In this document: piece by piece, positions 42,042-51,062 of the stretch
How the letters are laid out: every line of letters begins with the position of its first letter
Position numbering within the stretch: the first letter of the stretch is position 1
DNA from: Bacteroidota bacterium
GTDB taxonomy: Bacteria > Bacteroidota > Bacteroidia > Chitinophagales > Chitinophagaceae
NCBI GenBank assembly: GCA_023423405.1
Contig: JAFAFR010000043.1
Span: 640,535-704,534 of the forward strand
Length of the DNA stretch: 64,000 bases
Reading direction: 5' to 3'
The notes under the pieces: generated by a model
Told to the model about the DNA's origin: nothing
Databases searched by the model: none
The model's input: the letters and a program-made list of their open reading frames with translations, nothing else
Program-made: the position numbers and the translations under genes

Positions 42042-44467
42042 ACATTATTCGGCGTTTTAATGGTGATTTCATAGGCTCTTTGTTGCCCATATAGCCTTGT
42101 TCGACGTTTGTATTTTGCCCTTTCCCATCCATCCATACGGCTCATTATATCATGCACTGATTTGGTGTTGAACGTGTTCATCTCCCTTTGCATCCCGCCG
42201 AAGCATTCACACCATATCTCTGCTATCGTAACACACTGGCGCCGCACCGTACCAGTCACTGCTAATTCATCTCCCTGCAGGAAGCTGCGCCTTTGGTAGA
42301 GGTCCATTTCTTCCCAGTTCTCCGGAACCAGCGTTTCCAGGTACTTCTTCACCAGTCCTGCCCGCTCGTCCTGCACGTTGTGCGCTGCCTGCACCCGGGC
42401 TGCTTCCTCTGCCATATCCTTGCCCAGGAACAGCGTTTCCCCGTCGTTATAGAGGCTTACCGCCTCCGCCCATACCTGGTCCACCTCATACCCGTTGAGA
42501 TCGTCCCACACGCTGGCAGACGGTTCCTGTAGCGCTGTGGGTGAGATCCAGAACCGGCGATTACCGGTCGGATCGGTTAGGAACTCATCCGAATTGGTGG
42601 TGCCAAAGAATACACACTGCCGCGGGAATGTTTCTGTTCGGCGACCATAGGCCACCCGGTACCTGTCTTCGGTTTTGGAGAGGAAGTGCTTCACAGTGTC
42701 GAATTCATGCTTGCGTAGGCCGGCCAGCTCGCCGATCTCGATCAGCCAGGCACCCTGGATTGCTTCAATCGCTTCTTTGCCCTGCACAGTTGTAAAGGAG
42801 TCACTGAACCACTGGCGGCCTAATTTCTTAAGTAGGGTGCTCTTACCGATGCCCTGCGGGCCGACAAGGGTCAATACGTTGTCGAATTTGACCCCTGGCC
42901 GCAGGATCCTGGCCACGCAGGCCACCAGGGCCTTGCGGGTTACCGTGCGGGTATAGTCGCTGTCCTCTGCGCCCAGGTAGTCCACCAGCAGTGTATCCAC
43001 GCGCGGCTTTCGATCCCAAACCCGGCTCAGCAGGTAATCCTTTACTGGATGGAATCCGGATTTTAGCATGCCTACGGCAATGGCGTCGTCTATTTTCTGC
43101 CGGCCGGTTATCTTATATGCGTGTTCCAGGTAATGCCTGCTGGCAGCCGTATCAGTATCGGTGAGCTCCCGGGTAGCCGGGGTTACTTTTCGCCAAGGCA
43201 GGTCCTTAAGGGCTACTTCTCTTTTCTCGAACAGATTCAGCGCAATTCGGCCGCGCAGGGCTGGATCATTTTCCAGGATAAGCAGTACGTTATTGGTGGT
43301 AGAAAGGAAATTACCTTTTCGGTCCATATCCATGCGGGTAAGCCAATCTTCATCTGCAGGTCCTGCCGCGGTACTTCCGTCGGCATCCTCCTCCTGGTCC
43401 AATTCGCCGAAATCTTCACGGGTACCTGCCAGCCGCTCGGCCGCCAGTTGCTTTTTGACCCGAGTATCAGCCAGGCCTAAATCAGTCATGGCCATATAGG
43501 ACGGCAATCGGTTTACCGGTGTGTCCGAGTTTACGTCCTCGTCTTTAAGACCGTATTTATGCAGTCGCACCAGGTCGAAGGCATTGCACAGCTTACCGCT
43601 GGTCGGGTCTGTACCATGGTGCGAGTAGGCGTATTTGTCTTCGTAAACCACCAGCCCGGCGGAGGTGGATCCTTCCATATAGGTATATCGGTCGTCCTGG
43701 TCGCAAGGGGCATATATGTCTGGCAGGTAGGCGGCAATAGCTTCCTGGATCGAATAAACCCGGCAGAAGGCGCCGATGATGCCGGGTTTTTCCAGCGGGT
43801 CGCCCTGCTTTTTAATCGCACGGGAAAGTGATGCGTTGACCTTACTGCTTATTGGCCATTGGCTGGTGTCGGTCCAGTCGGTATAGGAAGCCAGCGCAGC
43901 ATCCGTATCGAGCCACTTACCGTCCTGCACGCGGTAGAGATATTCACCATCCCGGGGCGTCGAGGGCCAGTACATCAACCGCGTGGGTTGAAAACTGGTG
44001 GGGTCGAACAACTCAATACCCAGGTTGCCGGCAATGCGGCGGGCAATAGCTTCATATTGGTCAGCCTGCACCGGCTTATCCAGGGGCATGACCAGCCGCA
44101 GCCGTGGTTTATCCGGGCTGTGCTTATGCGTACTGTACAGTACTGCAGCATTGTCGTACAGGAATGTGAAGTCTTCCCAGAACGAAGGCCCGGCAAAATC
44201 AATATCCAGCGTGATCGATGAGCGAAAAGAGATGCTGCCGTTCTTGCGCCGGCCGCCACGGATGTAGCCGCCGACGAAGCCGCCAACATCTTTTATTTCA
44301 CTCTGGCGCTCTTTACTGGCTGCCAGGTATTCGTCCAGGGTTTCAGCGGTCCGATGTGTCGTTTCGAGTTTGTGGACGAGTTCAGACCAAAGTAGTTCCT
44401 TATTCTTCCACTTTGTTTCGTGCCGGTGTTTCCCAATCGCTATCGTTAAGAGGCCATCATGTTGCAT
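42038..44467 (-). CDS. VapE-type primase-helicase
   Basis: An 809-residue protein. Residues about 1-200 are an archaeo-eukaryotic primase-like domain (SSITLDIDFAGPSFWEDF with the Asp-x-Asp; LRLVMPLDKPVQADQYE). Residues about 500-700 are the virulence-associated E superfamily 3-like helicase: Walker A LVGPQGIGKSTLLKKL (about residue 540), Walker B WLIEIGELAG, and sensor VFFGTTNSDEFL followed by RRFW. It is the likely replication initiator that acts on the adjacent iteron array, where its stop codon overlaps the last iteron. Confidence 0.9.
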   Translation of the reverse strand: MQHDGLLTIAIGKHRHETKWKNKELLWSELVHKLETTHRTAETLDEYLAASKERQSEIKDVGGFVGGYIRGGRRKNGSISFRSSITLDIDFAGPSFWEDFTFLYDNAAVLYSTHKHSPDKPRLRLVMPLDKPVQADQYEAIARRIAGNLGIELFDPTSFQPTRLMYWPSTPRDGEYLYRVQDGKWLDTDAALASYTDWTDTSQWPISSKVNASLSRAIKKQGDPLEKPGIIGAFCRVYSIQEAIAAYLPDIYAPCDQDDRYTYMEGSTSAGLVVYEDKYAYSHHGTDPTSGKLCNAFDLVRLHKYGLKDEDVNSDTPVNRLPSYMAMTDLGLADTRVKKQLAAERLAGTREDFGELDQEEDADGSTAAGPADEDWLTRMDMDRKGNFLSTTNNVLLILENDPALRGRIALNLFEKREVALKDLPWRKVTPATRELTDTDTAASRHYLEHAYKITGRQKIDDAIAVGMLKSGFHPVKDYLLSRVWDRKPRVDTLLVDYLGAEDSDYTRTVTRKALVACVARILRPGVKFDNVLTLVGPQGIGKSTLLKKLGRQWFSDSFTTVQGKEAIEAIQGAWLIEIGELAGLRKHEFDTVKHFLSKTEDRYRVAYGRRTETFPRQCVFFGTTNSDEFLTDPTGNRRFWISPTALQEPSASVWDDLNGYEVDQVWAEAVSLYNDGETLFLGKDMAEEAARVQAAHNVQDERAGLVKKYLETLVPENWEEMDLYQRRSFLQGDELAVTGTVRRQCVTIAEIWCECFGGMQREMNTFNTKSVHDIMSRMDGWERAKYKRRTRLYGQQRAYEITIKTPNNV

Positions 44468-44514
44468 TGTTTTTTTTTATTGCTTTATCCAAAACAGATT
44501 TGGGCTCGCTGATT

Positions 44515-45117
44515 TTATTCCAGTTGCTTTAAGGCCTCAGTATAAGCCCAGTTGATCAACTTAATTTTTTTGGTGTCACCACCGACGTCAGGGTGGTGCT
44601 GTTTTACCAGCTCGTAGTACCGGGCTTTCACGGCGCAAATAGATCCAGGGTTGTTATCAAATCCAAGTACTTCCCACCAGTTAGGCGCGGCTGTTACTAT
44701 GGCGTCAGGCAGTGCAGTAAAACCGGTAAAAGCCCGATCCAACATTTCGCTTACACCCCACCGGTCCATACCACGCATTGCTTCTATGCTTTTACCCAGG
44801 GCATACATGTTCTCCCAGATCCGGAGGTATTTGTCAGCGCACATTGCTACAGGTTTGCCTTTGCGCTGGAAGTAGATGGCAACACCTGGATCATCTATCT
44901 TGCGGTTGAGTTCGTCGGCATAAAGCATTCCATCCTTACGTATTCGCAGGTTAGTTGATACGATAAGATTACTCCCGCCAAGACGCTGTACTTCGTCTCG
45001 CATGAAATTTTGTGCTTTGCCATAACTCTGATTAAAGCGAGACCAGGTTCTGTAGGCATCGGGCGTGCGTTTGTAACCCACGGGCCAGGTAAGCGGGTAG
45101 GCTGTTATTTCAGACAT
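44515..45117 (-). CDS. J-domain (DnaJ-like) phage protein
   Basis: A 200-residue protein. The C-terminal residues about 140-200 form a J domain (WWEVLGF, VKARYYELVKQHHPDVGGD with the HPD triad, INWAYTEALK). The N-terminal part is not recognised. J proteins stimulate host DnaK; in phage lambda this is needed to remodel the origin complex, so a replication role beside VapE is a reasonable inference. It overlaps the upstream gene by one base. Confidence 0.85.
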   Translation of the reverse strand: MSEITAYPLTWPVGYKRTPDAYRTWSRFNQSYGKAQNFMRDEVQRLGGSNLIVSTNLRIRKDGMLYADELNRKIDDPGVAIYFQRKGKPVAMCADKYLRIWENMYALGKSIEAMRGMDRWGVSEMLDRAFTGFTALPDAIVTAAPNWWEVLGFDNNPGSICAVKARYYELVKQHHPDVGGDTKKIKLINWAYTEALKQLE

Positions 45118-45371
45118 TAGAGAGGGTTTTCAGTTGTAAATTCGACCTTTAGCATACTAAATCCGCGGGAAATAAGGTAAATGGCGCCGCCGGCATTGAT
45201 GGCTTCTATGTCTTCTTTATTCGGCTGCCACTTTGAAATAATGAAAGGGAAGGCACTATTTGGTACAGGCTTTATGTGTACACGCAAATCGTCGTACGGT
45301 TCATTAACATTTGTTAAGCCAGAGGTTGATGTGAGCGTAATACTGGCTTCGGGGAAATCTACTGGTAGCAT
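45117..45371 (-). CDS. small phage protein (84 aa), unknown
   Basis: An 84-residue protein with beta-rich character (LRVHIKPVPNSAFPFIISKW, YLISRGFSMLKVEF). It is part of the early operon, 18 bases after the broken gene and one base into the J-domain gene. Family not recognised. Confidence 0.55.
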   Translation of the reverse strand: MLPVDFPEASITLTSTSGLTNVNEPYDDLRVHIKPVPNSAFPFIISKWQPNKEDIEAINAGGAIYLISRGFSMLKVEFTTENPL

Positions 45372-45389
45372 GGCTATAGGTTTTTCTAT

Positions 45390-45666
45390 TTACAATAAAT
45401 CGTTGATACAGTTTGGTGACAACCACAGGCATTCCTTTCGAGGGCGTGCGCCGTCGGCTAATGCCTGTTTTTCAGCTTTTGCCCATCCCGTAAGACAGTC
45501 GTTATACATCTGGCCGTTTGCGCAGGCCACAGCTCCCCCGACATCTATCTCGCTGAGGATATTCGGCTCTTCATAACTATCGGAAGTCAAAAAGTATATT
45601 TTTTTCTCCAAAATTTACCGCAAACCACGGCCCTAGCGTGTGGCCCTTAAATTGTTTGTAGTTCAT
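45390..45666 (-). pseudogene. frameshifted small phage protein of the 'TPGPW' type
   Basis: An ATG at 45664-45666 overlaps the stop of the methyltransferase gene (ATGA) and begins FKGHTLGPWFAVNFGE, then stops at 29 codons. A second frame, open from a TTG at 45611 to 45390, continues with YFLTSDSYEEPNILSEIDVGG. Removing one base from the run of seven A (45599-45605) joins both into one protein of about 91 residues. HTPGPW-like small proteins are common in phages. This is either a broken gene, a +1 recoding site or a sequencing error in a homopolymer. Confidence 0.6.
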
Positions 45667-46325
45667 ACTATCGTTTTATGATTTGATTCAAATACCGCGC
45701 GGGCAAATCCCATCGGTGTTTCGCTTCGTTCGTTTTGTCGATTAGGCCCCGGTGATGCCAGCCGTATTTTTTGCGTAACTCCCGGCGGCTCTGTTTCGTA
45801 CATGGGGGGGGGCATTACAAATCCATTCCCGACCCATAGGCATGTACGTTTGCTCCATAGATCGCCATACTGCCAGGGCTGAAACGTGTAGTCTGATTTC
45901 CGGTGATGCGTCGGAATAACACCAGACGGGTTTTCACAGACATAAGGAGCGCCTGACCATGCAGCGACTGTTTCGCAGGCGTTGAAAAGTGTAAGGCCAT
46001 CACAAAGCATCCCCAGTCCTTTGTATTTCCAATCTTGTGCGCCGGACCCGGCAAGGTTTGTACACACAGGGAAACAGCCTACAAAACCAATAATGTACCC
46101 TTTGAAAAACTCCGAATCAAAGCGGTTCGGGTTCCAGCTTCGGGCATCCCCGTAAACGAAATGAATTTCCCCGCCGCCTTCAAACCGCAAAACCTTGTGT
46201 TTCTTTTTCGCGGTCGCTCTAATTAAGTGCTGTATATCAACGCAAATGCAGATGTATCCATTTTCAGCCCACGGCCGGGCCATATTGCCGGTTAAGTCGC
46301 ATAGAAAGATTGCTGCTTTTTTCAT
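45663..46325 (-). CDS. DNA methyltransferase-like protein (Dcm-like)
   Basis: A 220-residue protein. SAM-binding features are CDLTGNMARPWAENGY (motif I) and CICVDIQH (acidic end of strand 2), followed by FVYGDARSW. The catalytic loop GFVGCFPVCTNLAGSG resembles the cytosine-C5 motif IV Pro-x-Cys, with Val between. YVCENPSGVIPTH resembles motif VI ENP. Small orphan enzymes of this type probably modify phage DNA against host restriction. The base modified is not certain. Confidence 0.65.
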   Translation of the reverse strand: MKKAAIFLCDLTGNMARPWAENGYICICVDIQHLIRATAKKKHKVLRFEGGGEIHFVYGDARSWNPNRFDSEFFKGYIIGFVGCFPVCTNLAGSGAQDWKYKGLGMLCDGLTLFNACETVAAWSGAPYVCENPSGVIPTHHRKSDYTFQPWQYGDLWSKRTCLWVGNGFVMPPPMYETEPPGVTQKIRLASPGPNRQNERSETPMGFARAVFESNHKTIV

Positions 46326-46642
46326 AACCGCTCCGCTCTTAATTTTTTAACTATTGCTTCTAATTCTGACACAACTGTCTGGTCTACACGTAAAAGGTCA
46401 CGAATTACATTTTGACCATGAATAGCTGTTGAATGATCTCTTCCTAAGTATTTCCCAATCCTACCACTCGTCAACCGGGCTTCGTACCGAAGCAAATACA
46501 TTATTACTTGTCGCGCGTGTACAACACTGCGATTTCTATTCAACCCCATCACGTCAACTCCATAGTATTCACAAACCGTTTTTTTTATCAGGTCGGCCGT
46601 TAACGGTTCGCGACGAATACCCGGTATAGCGAAATAGTTCAT
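46322..46642 (-). CDS. DnaA domain IV-like DNA-binding protein
   Basis: A 106-residue protein that matches the C-terminal DNA-binding domain of DnaA: a helical start with YYGVDVMGLNRNRSVVHARQ, then YLGRDHSTAIHGQNVI, where the host protein has GRDHTTVLHA. It lacks the AAA+ domains. It may bind DnaA boxes of phage or host origin. It overlaps the methyltransferase gene by four bases and follows the polymerase gene by one. Confidence 0.87.
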   Translation of the reverse strand: MNYFAIPGIRREPLTADLIKKTVCEYYGVDVMGLNRNRSVVHARQVIMYLLRYEARLTSGRIGKYLGRDHSTAIHGQNVIRDLLRVDQTVVSELEAIVKKLRAERL

Positions 46643-46643
46643 C

Positions 46644-48596
46644 TCAATCCTTTTTGTAATAAGGTGTGCAATAGCTGTCCGCTTTCAGCGGTAACCCTTT
46701 CGCCCACGCTATGGGCTCGCTCATGATCTTATCCACGGCGTTACTGTCTGCCTTTTCCGTTGGCTCTTCCAATACTACCTCATCGTGTACGCTCATAACG
46801 ATTCGATAACCCGCGTCGTCCAGTCTGACCATGGCGACTGCCAGGCAGTCCCGCGCAATGGCTTGCACGATGTTTTCGACCAGCTTACCGCCATAGGTTT
46901 CCAGTACACACCAGCGTTTCTTTACCTGGTCTACGCCCCAGTAGGCAATGCTGTTGTTACCGAAACGGTTGATCTTTAAGAATGCACGGTAATAGCTAAG
47001 TTTTCGACCAGACGGCAGCGTTATATAAAGGTTTCCTCCCGCAAAGGAGAATACAATACCGTGCTGAATGGTTTGGGGTATGCCGGTTTCGACCGCTTCA
47101 ATAGCTGCCTCATCAACTTGGTACCAGAAGGCTTCAATTTTCCTGTTTGCATTACGCCACATCTTAACCAGCTTCGGTAATTCTTCTTCCTGCAGTCCCA
47201 TTTTCAAAGCGCCCATTGAAATAAGCGCGTTGGGGCCTCCCTGGTAGCCAAGGGCGAGCTCAGCGACTTTTCCACGTTGACGTAAATCACTGCCTTTGGT
47301 CACGCTCTCTATGGGAACGCGGAACATCTGCGCTGCTGAGGCCTCATATATTTTGCCGTGTGAACTGAAGACATCCAAGCGCCATTTTTCCCCAGCTAAC
47401 CAAGCTATTACCCGGGCCTCTATTGCTGAAAAGTCGGCCACTATAAAGGTGTGCCCCGGTCTTGCAACAAAAGCAGTCCTGATGAGTTGTGACAGGGTAT
47501 CCGGTACATTACCGTAGCACAGTTCCAGCAGTTCCCGGTCTCCAGCCAGTACGATCTGCCGGGCAGTATCCAAGTCCTTTAGCTCGTTCCTTGGGAGGTT
47601 TTGCACCTGTATCATCCGGCCCGCCCATCGTCCAGTCCGGTTGGCGCCATAGAATTGCAACAATCCACGAACGCGGTTATCCGCGCAAAGGCAATCGAGC
47701 ATGGCCGGATACTTTTTCACCGAAGTTTTGGCCATCTCCTGTCGGATAGCAAGCATTTCACGGGCAGCATCACTCAGGTTATCGTTTGTCAGTAGTTCTG
47801 CTACCGCATCTTTGGTTAATTTTTCGACAGCAACGCCATCAGCTTCCAACCAATTCTTTATTTGTGTCGCGCTGTTGGGATTGTTGAGCCCTGTGAGCTC
47901 TTTGGCTTCATCTTGCAGAAGTGCTGTATTCTCATCAGCCATTTGGATAGCGTTCTGAACCAACACCGGGTCTATCATAACGCCGCGGTCGTTGATCTGC
48001 TGATCGAGCACCCAAAGGCGGTGTTCAAAGTCGGGGATCCGGAAAAATGAAAGAGCTTTCTTAATATCTGTCTCGCTGTCTACGTCCTGGGTATTATAGT
48101 TGCAAAAGGATCCCCACTTATCGACGTCGTGCTGCGGAAGGTTCCAGGTACGGAATTCGTTTTTCTTTGTTGGCTTGCAGGGTGTGCAGAAGTATTTAAT
48201 TAGTGTCTTTCCGCTGGCATCTTTTTGCGTGTCCAATTTTAAAGCGGCGCCTACTTGCTCCAGGGCCATCGGCAGACCAGCATTTGCCGCTAATACCATG
48301 GTACAGCGCCACTGCTCTGGCGGCAATGGACGATCGAAGTAACGGGCAAGGGCAGTGCGTTCAAAGGCGGCGTTGTGCGCTGTTTTAATTACACGCGGAT
48401 CGAAAATAGCTTCGACAATGTCAAAGGGTATTACTTCACCCTGGGCAACATCGATCAGTTCGGCCGGGAAGTCGTTAACAGAATAGGCAAACAACAACAG
48501 TTCGAACGCAGGGTCTTCTACGTACTTATACACGCCTGTTTTTTTCAGATCTGCGCCGCTTTTGGTTTCTATGTCAATGCCCAACGTCCGAATCAT
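46644..48596 (-). CDS. DNA polymerase family A with 3'-5' exonuclease
   Basis: A 650-residue protein. The exonuclease domain starts with LGIDIETKSGADL (DxE) and the polymerase domain has all three motifs: A ADFSAIEARVIAWLAG, B DLRQRGKVAELALGYQGG and C IVMSVHDEVVLE (about residue 602). The protein is of phage polA type and lacks the 5'-3' exonuclease domain of host PolI. It replicates phage DNA together with VapE and the DUF2815 protein. Confidence 0.95.
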   Translation of the reverse strand: MIRTLGIDIETKSGADLKKTGVYKYVEDPAFELLLFAYSVNDFPAELIDVAQGEVIPFDIVEAIFDPRVIKTAHNAAFERTALARYFDRPLPPEQWRCTMVLAANAGLPMALEQVGAALKLDTQKDASGKTLIKYFCTPCKPTKKNEFRTWNLPQHDVDKWGSFCNYNTQDVDSETDIKKALSFFRIPDFEHRLWVLDQQINDRGVMIDPVLVQNAIQMADENTALLQDEAKELTGLNNPNSATQIKNWLEADGVAVEKLTKDAVAELLTNDNLSDAAREMLAIRQEMAKTSVKKYPAMLDCLCADNRVRGLLQFYGANRTGRWAGRMIQVQNLPRNELKDLDTARQIVLAGDRELLELCYGNVPDTLSQLIRTAFVARPGHTFIVADFSAIEARVIAWLAGEKWRLDVFSSHGKIYEASAAQMFRVPIESVTKGSDLRQRGKVAELALGYQGGPNALISMGALKMGLQEEELPKLVKMWRNANRKIEAFWYQVDEAAIEAVETGIPQTIQHGIVFSFAGGNLYITLPSGRKLSYYRAFLKINRFGNNSIAYWGVDQVKKRWCVLETYGGKLVENIVQAIARDCLAVAMVRLDDAGYRIVMSVHDEVVLEEPTEKADSNAVDKIMSEPIAWAKGLPLKADSYCTPYYKKD

Positions 48597-48784
48597 CTCT
48601 TAGCCTGTTTAGCTTCGTTTTGCAGAAGGGTATAATTTGCCTTTATGTAGTTCTTTACACCCTCATGATCACAACCATTATCCCAGAGCCACAGTAGATA
48701 AATCGCAGGAACATTAACCATTGCCTTGTCCCGGTATTTGCCGAAGGGCATCGGCGTATTATCCGTAAAAAGGTTGTGTGTCAT
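48593..48784 (-). CDS. DUF3820 family small protein
   Basis: A 63-residue protein that matches the DUF3820 core: MPFGKYRDKAMVNVPAIYLL followed by WLWDNG. These proteins are frequent in phage replication modules next to polymerase or exonuclease genes, but the role is not established. The start overlaps no gene; its stop overlaps the polymerase start by four bases. Confidence 0.8.
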   Translation of the reverse strand: MTHNLFTDNTPMPFGKYRDKAMVNVPAIYLLWLWDNGCDHEGVKNYIKANYTLLQNEAKQAKR

Positions 48785-48810
48785 TGAACGGGGTTTTAAA
48801 AAATCTATAG

Positions 48811-48899
48811 TCAGGGGGCCAGGGATCGAACCTGGATGCAGTAAGCTGTGCTGCAGGTTTCTATCTCAACCTTGCGTCTGCCAATTTCGCCACCCCCTG
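48811..48899 (-). tRNA. prophage class II tRNA (Leu-like) with irregular anticodon arm
   Basis: An 89-nt gene with acceptor CAGGGGG/CCCCCTG, a Leu-type D-arm (GCG...CGC with AATTGGCAGA), variable-arm stem GCAG/CTGC, T-arm CCAGG-TTCGATC-CCTGG, and discriminator A. CCA is not encoded. The anticodon stem AGGTT/AACCT encloses eight bases, GAGATAGA, instead of seven, and no U33 is in place. Reading TTGAGAT by analogy with tRNA-Leu suggests GAG, but this is uncertain. It lies between DUF2815 and DUF3820 genes. Confidence 0.72.
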
Positions 48900-48948
48900 T
48901 AAAGGGCAGGCCGTAGACACGGCCCAGCCGTCTTCTGTTTATGAGAGA

Positions 48949-49506
48949 TCACAGTAAATCGTCGTCCTCCGCTCCTTCCAGGGCCTCGGCAAAATCGGTT
49001 TCGGCGCTATCGCGTCCAGACAGTCTTTCACCGTCGCGGAGTTTTTGCACGTTGTTGAGCCCCGCGGCAATACCTTTATTACCGCTCACATCGAACGGGA
49101 AGAAGTTTATAGACACTCGGCCGTAGCAGCCAGAATACACTTCATCTTTATCCAATACCGGATCCAAATTTTTATCCACTACACCTGGCTTTGTGGTTGA
49201 TGTGCAGTTGATGTAGTAATGGCCAGCGTAAGCTTCGTCCACTTCTTCTTTTTCGTCGCCATCCCGGATCGGCGTTTTCAGATTTTTTGGAATCTTTCCA
49301 CCCCAGCGTTTGTCCTTACCTACGACCTTGGCCGCTTCTATGGCTGCCTCCAGTTTAGTTAACAGGGCCTTATCTTTTTTTGGAAAGAGAATGGCAACAC
49401 TGTATTTCTTCTCGCCACCTTCTTCAACGGCTTTTGGTTCGAAGAGTTGGGCGTAGCTCAACCGCACTTCGGATGTAACTACTTTAGTTGGTAATTTGTC
49501 TGACAT
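48949..49506 (-). CDS. DUF2815 single-strand DNA-binding-type protein
   Basis: A 185-residue protein with the DUF2815 layout: VVTSEVRLSYAQLFEPKAVE at the N-terminus, KYSVAILFPKKDK, then GHYYINCTSTTKPGVVD and YSGCYGRVSINFFPFD, and an acidic tail (ALEGAEDDDLL). The acidic tail and OB-like strands fit an SSB or annealing accessory protein. It is paired with the DUF2800 nuclease, as in many phage recombination modules. Confidence 0.88.
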   Translation of the reverse strand: MSDKLPTKVVTSEVRLSYAQLFEPKAVEEGGEKKYSVAILFPKKDKALLTKLEAAIEAAKVVGKDKRWGGKIPKNLKTPIRDGDEKEEVDEAYAGHYYINCTSTTKPGVVDKNLDPVLDKDEVYSGCYGRVSINFFPFDVSGNKGIAAGLNNVQKLRDGERLSGRDSAETDFAEALEGAEDDDLL

Positions 49507-49534
49507 TTTATTTTAAAATTGATTGTGAAAAAAA

Positions 49535-50689
49535 TTATGAGAAATCAGCCTTGGCGCTTTCTGCGCTGTTGTATGCCGGTCGCTTGTCGCTCTCCGGCAC
49601 CAGGGTTAGGGCTCCTGGCGGTTTGATGATGAGGGGCCCCAGGTGCTTATTGAACTCGTCTTTACCCAAAGCCTTTTCCATCTTGGTAATGCCCAGCAGC
49701 GATTTTTCGGTATAAGTGGTTTCGTCGTAACCGGCAAGCAACAGGGTGTCTGAAATTGCTTTTTCGTCGCTGTACTTTCGATTGCTGCGTCCTTCGACAA
49801 GTTTATAACCCGGCCACTGCTTATCGTGGTGCACAGCTTCGCTTAAGGCGTGTGCTTCAACAGCATCGATCCATTTACGGAATAGATCAGCCCTTCCGAG
49901 GATGTCTGCAATAGCGACGTCGGTTAGCAGAGGCGCTTCCACGAAATCGTATTTAGCCACTTCCAGGTTAAAGTCTGCGTTCGCCTTACAAACGGCGGCG
50001 GCTTTGCAGAATCGGCAGTGCGATCCGGGTTTGAATTCACCTGAACCACTAAAGGCCATTTTTGCAGTAGGTATAAGTTCAGCCTCCGCCCAGGCCAACA
50101 AGTCTTTTACGGTTATTTCCCAGCTTGATATGTTATCAATGCGGGGCTGGTAAATGGTGATGCGAACCTGATGTATGTCGTACAGGTGGTCGAACTGCGA
50201 TAGGGCGCCCAATGCGTAGATCATCAATTGCTTATTGTTCTCCGCGTTTACCACAACGCCGCGACCAAATTTGAGATCAACAAAATCCAACGCTTGGTTT
50301 GCAACTATGCCAGCGTCCATGGTTCCGAACCCTTCTGCGATGTAGTCGGTAAGGTCGAGCTTGGTTTCGGTGAACAGCAGGGCGTCCGGTGTATGCGTGC
50401 GAGCTTCGTTAAGTCGTTCCAGCACGAATGCGGCGTAGTCTTCACAGTAGCTTTGCATTGCATTATCATAAAACCGGTTGGCCAGTATGGAATTTAAGCG
50501 CATGCTGTATTCTTTTTTCGAGATGCGCTTAAGCCGGTAGTTTATAAGCAGTTCACCGAGTTCGTGTGCTAAAGATCCTTCTGCCGCGGCTTCGCTTTCC
50601 TTATCGGGGAAAGTTGCTTCCAGCCTGGCCGAGGGTGTACACGCGAGCCAACGGTGGGCGCTGGACGGAGATAAAAGGGCGTGACTCAT
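49535..50689 (-). CDS. DUF2800 Cas4/RecB-like exonuclease
   Basis: A 384-residue PD-(D/E)xK protein. It begins [20 protein letters not shown] and [12 protein letters not shown], has [21 protein letters not shown] (Asp and Asp-x-Lys core, about residues 122-142), and a Cys cluster [10 protein letters not shown] that may hold an Fe-S cluster as in Cas4 and AddB. With DUF2815 it forms a likely end-processing and annealing recombination pair. Its start overlaps the previous gene by four bases. Confidence 0.9.
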   Translation of the reverse strand: MSHALLSPSSAHRWLACTPSARLEATFPDKESEAAAEGSLAHELGELLINYRLKRISKKEYSMRLNSILANRFYDNAMQSYCEDYAAFVLERLNEARTHTPDALLFTETKLDLTDYIAEGFGTMDAGIVANQALDFVDLKFGRGVVVNAENNKQLMIYALGALSQFDHLYDIHQVRITIYQPRIDNISSWEITVKDLLAWAEAELIPTAKMAFSGSGEFKPGSHCRFCKAAAVCKANADFNLEVAKYDFVEAPLLTDVAIADILGRADLFRKWIDAVEAHALSEAVHHDKQWPGYKLVEGRSNRKYSDEKAISDTLLLAGYDETTYTEKSLLGITKMEKALGKDEFNKHLGPLIIKPPGALTLVPESDKRPAYNSAESAKADFS

Positions 50690-51057
50690 ATCAAAGCGAG
50701 TTTAGCGGCGAAGTCGGCATAGTGATCGTTACCGAGCGTTGTCAGGTTGGCGGCGCCAAAGGTTGCCAGTAGCGCCTTGATGGCTGGCTTTTTGGCTGCA
50801 CGCTCCTGTACCATGCTGCGCAGTGCTTCGATAGTGATCTTGGCAGGTGTTTCCTCGGCATCAGACGTTTCCTCGGCATCGGCAGCGAATTCAACTACCG
50901 GCGCCTTTTTATCGGCTTTCTTTTCAACCAACTGACCGTCTTTGTTTACGGCCTTTGTTGATACGATTTTTTCCGTGGCTGATCCCCCGTTGAGTGCGGA
51001 AAGCAAGGATAACAGTTCGGCGGGTGTGTCACCATTAATTGTTAGTTGGAAGTTCAT
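50686..51057 (-). CDS. early phage protein with acidic linker, unknown
   Basis: A 123-residue protein. An N-terminal strand-helix segment ([20 protein letters not shown]) is joined by a Lys-rich and then Glu/Asp-rich linker (with [13 protein letters not shown]) to a helical C-terminal domain ([19 protein letters not shown]). The layout suggests a two-domain adaptor. It is co-translated with the DUF2800 gene (ATGA). Confidence 0.6.
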   Translation of the reverse strand: MNFQLTINGDTPAELLSLLSALNGGSATEKIVSTKAVNKDGQLVEKKADKKAPVVEFAADAEETSDAEETPAKITIEALRSMVQERAAKKPAIKALLATFGAANLTTLGNDHYADFAAKLALI

Positions 51058-51062
51058 TTTGC

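Noticed and set aside
41791..42132. Open frame of 113 codons on the minus strand across the iteron array
   Set aside because: It overlaps the vapE end by about 95 bases, and its repeated VTTVTT residues are a by-product of the GTGACCAC iterons; composition is not protein-like.
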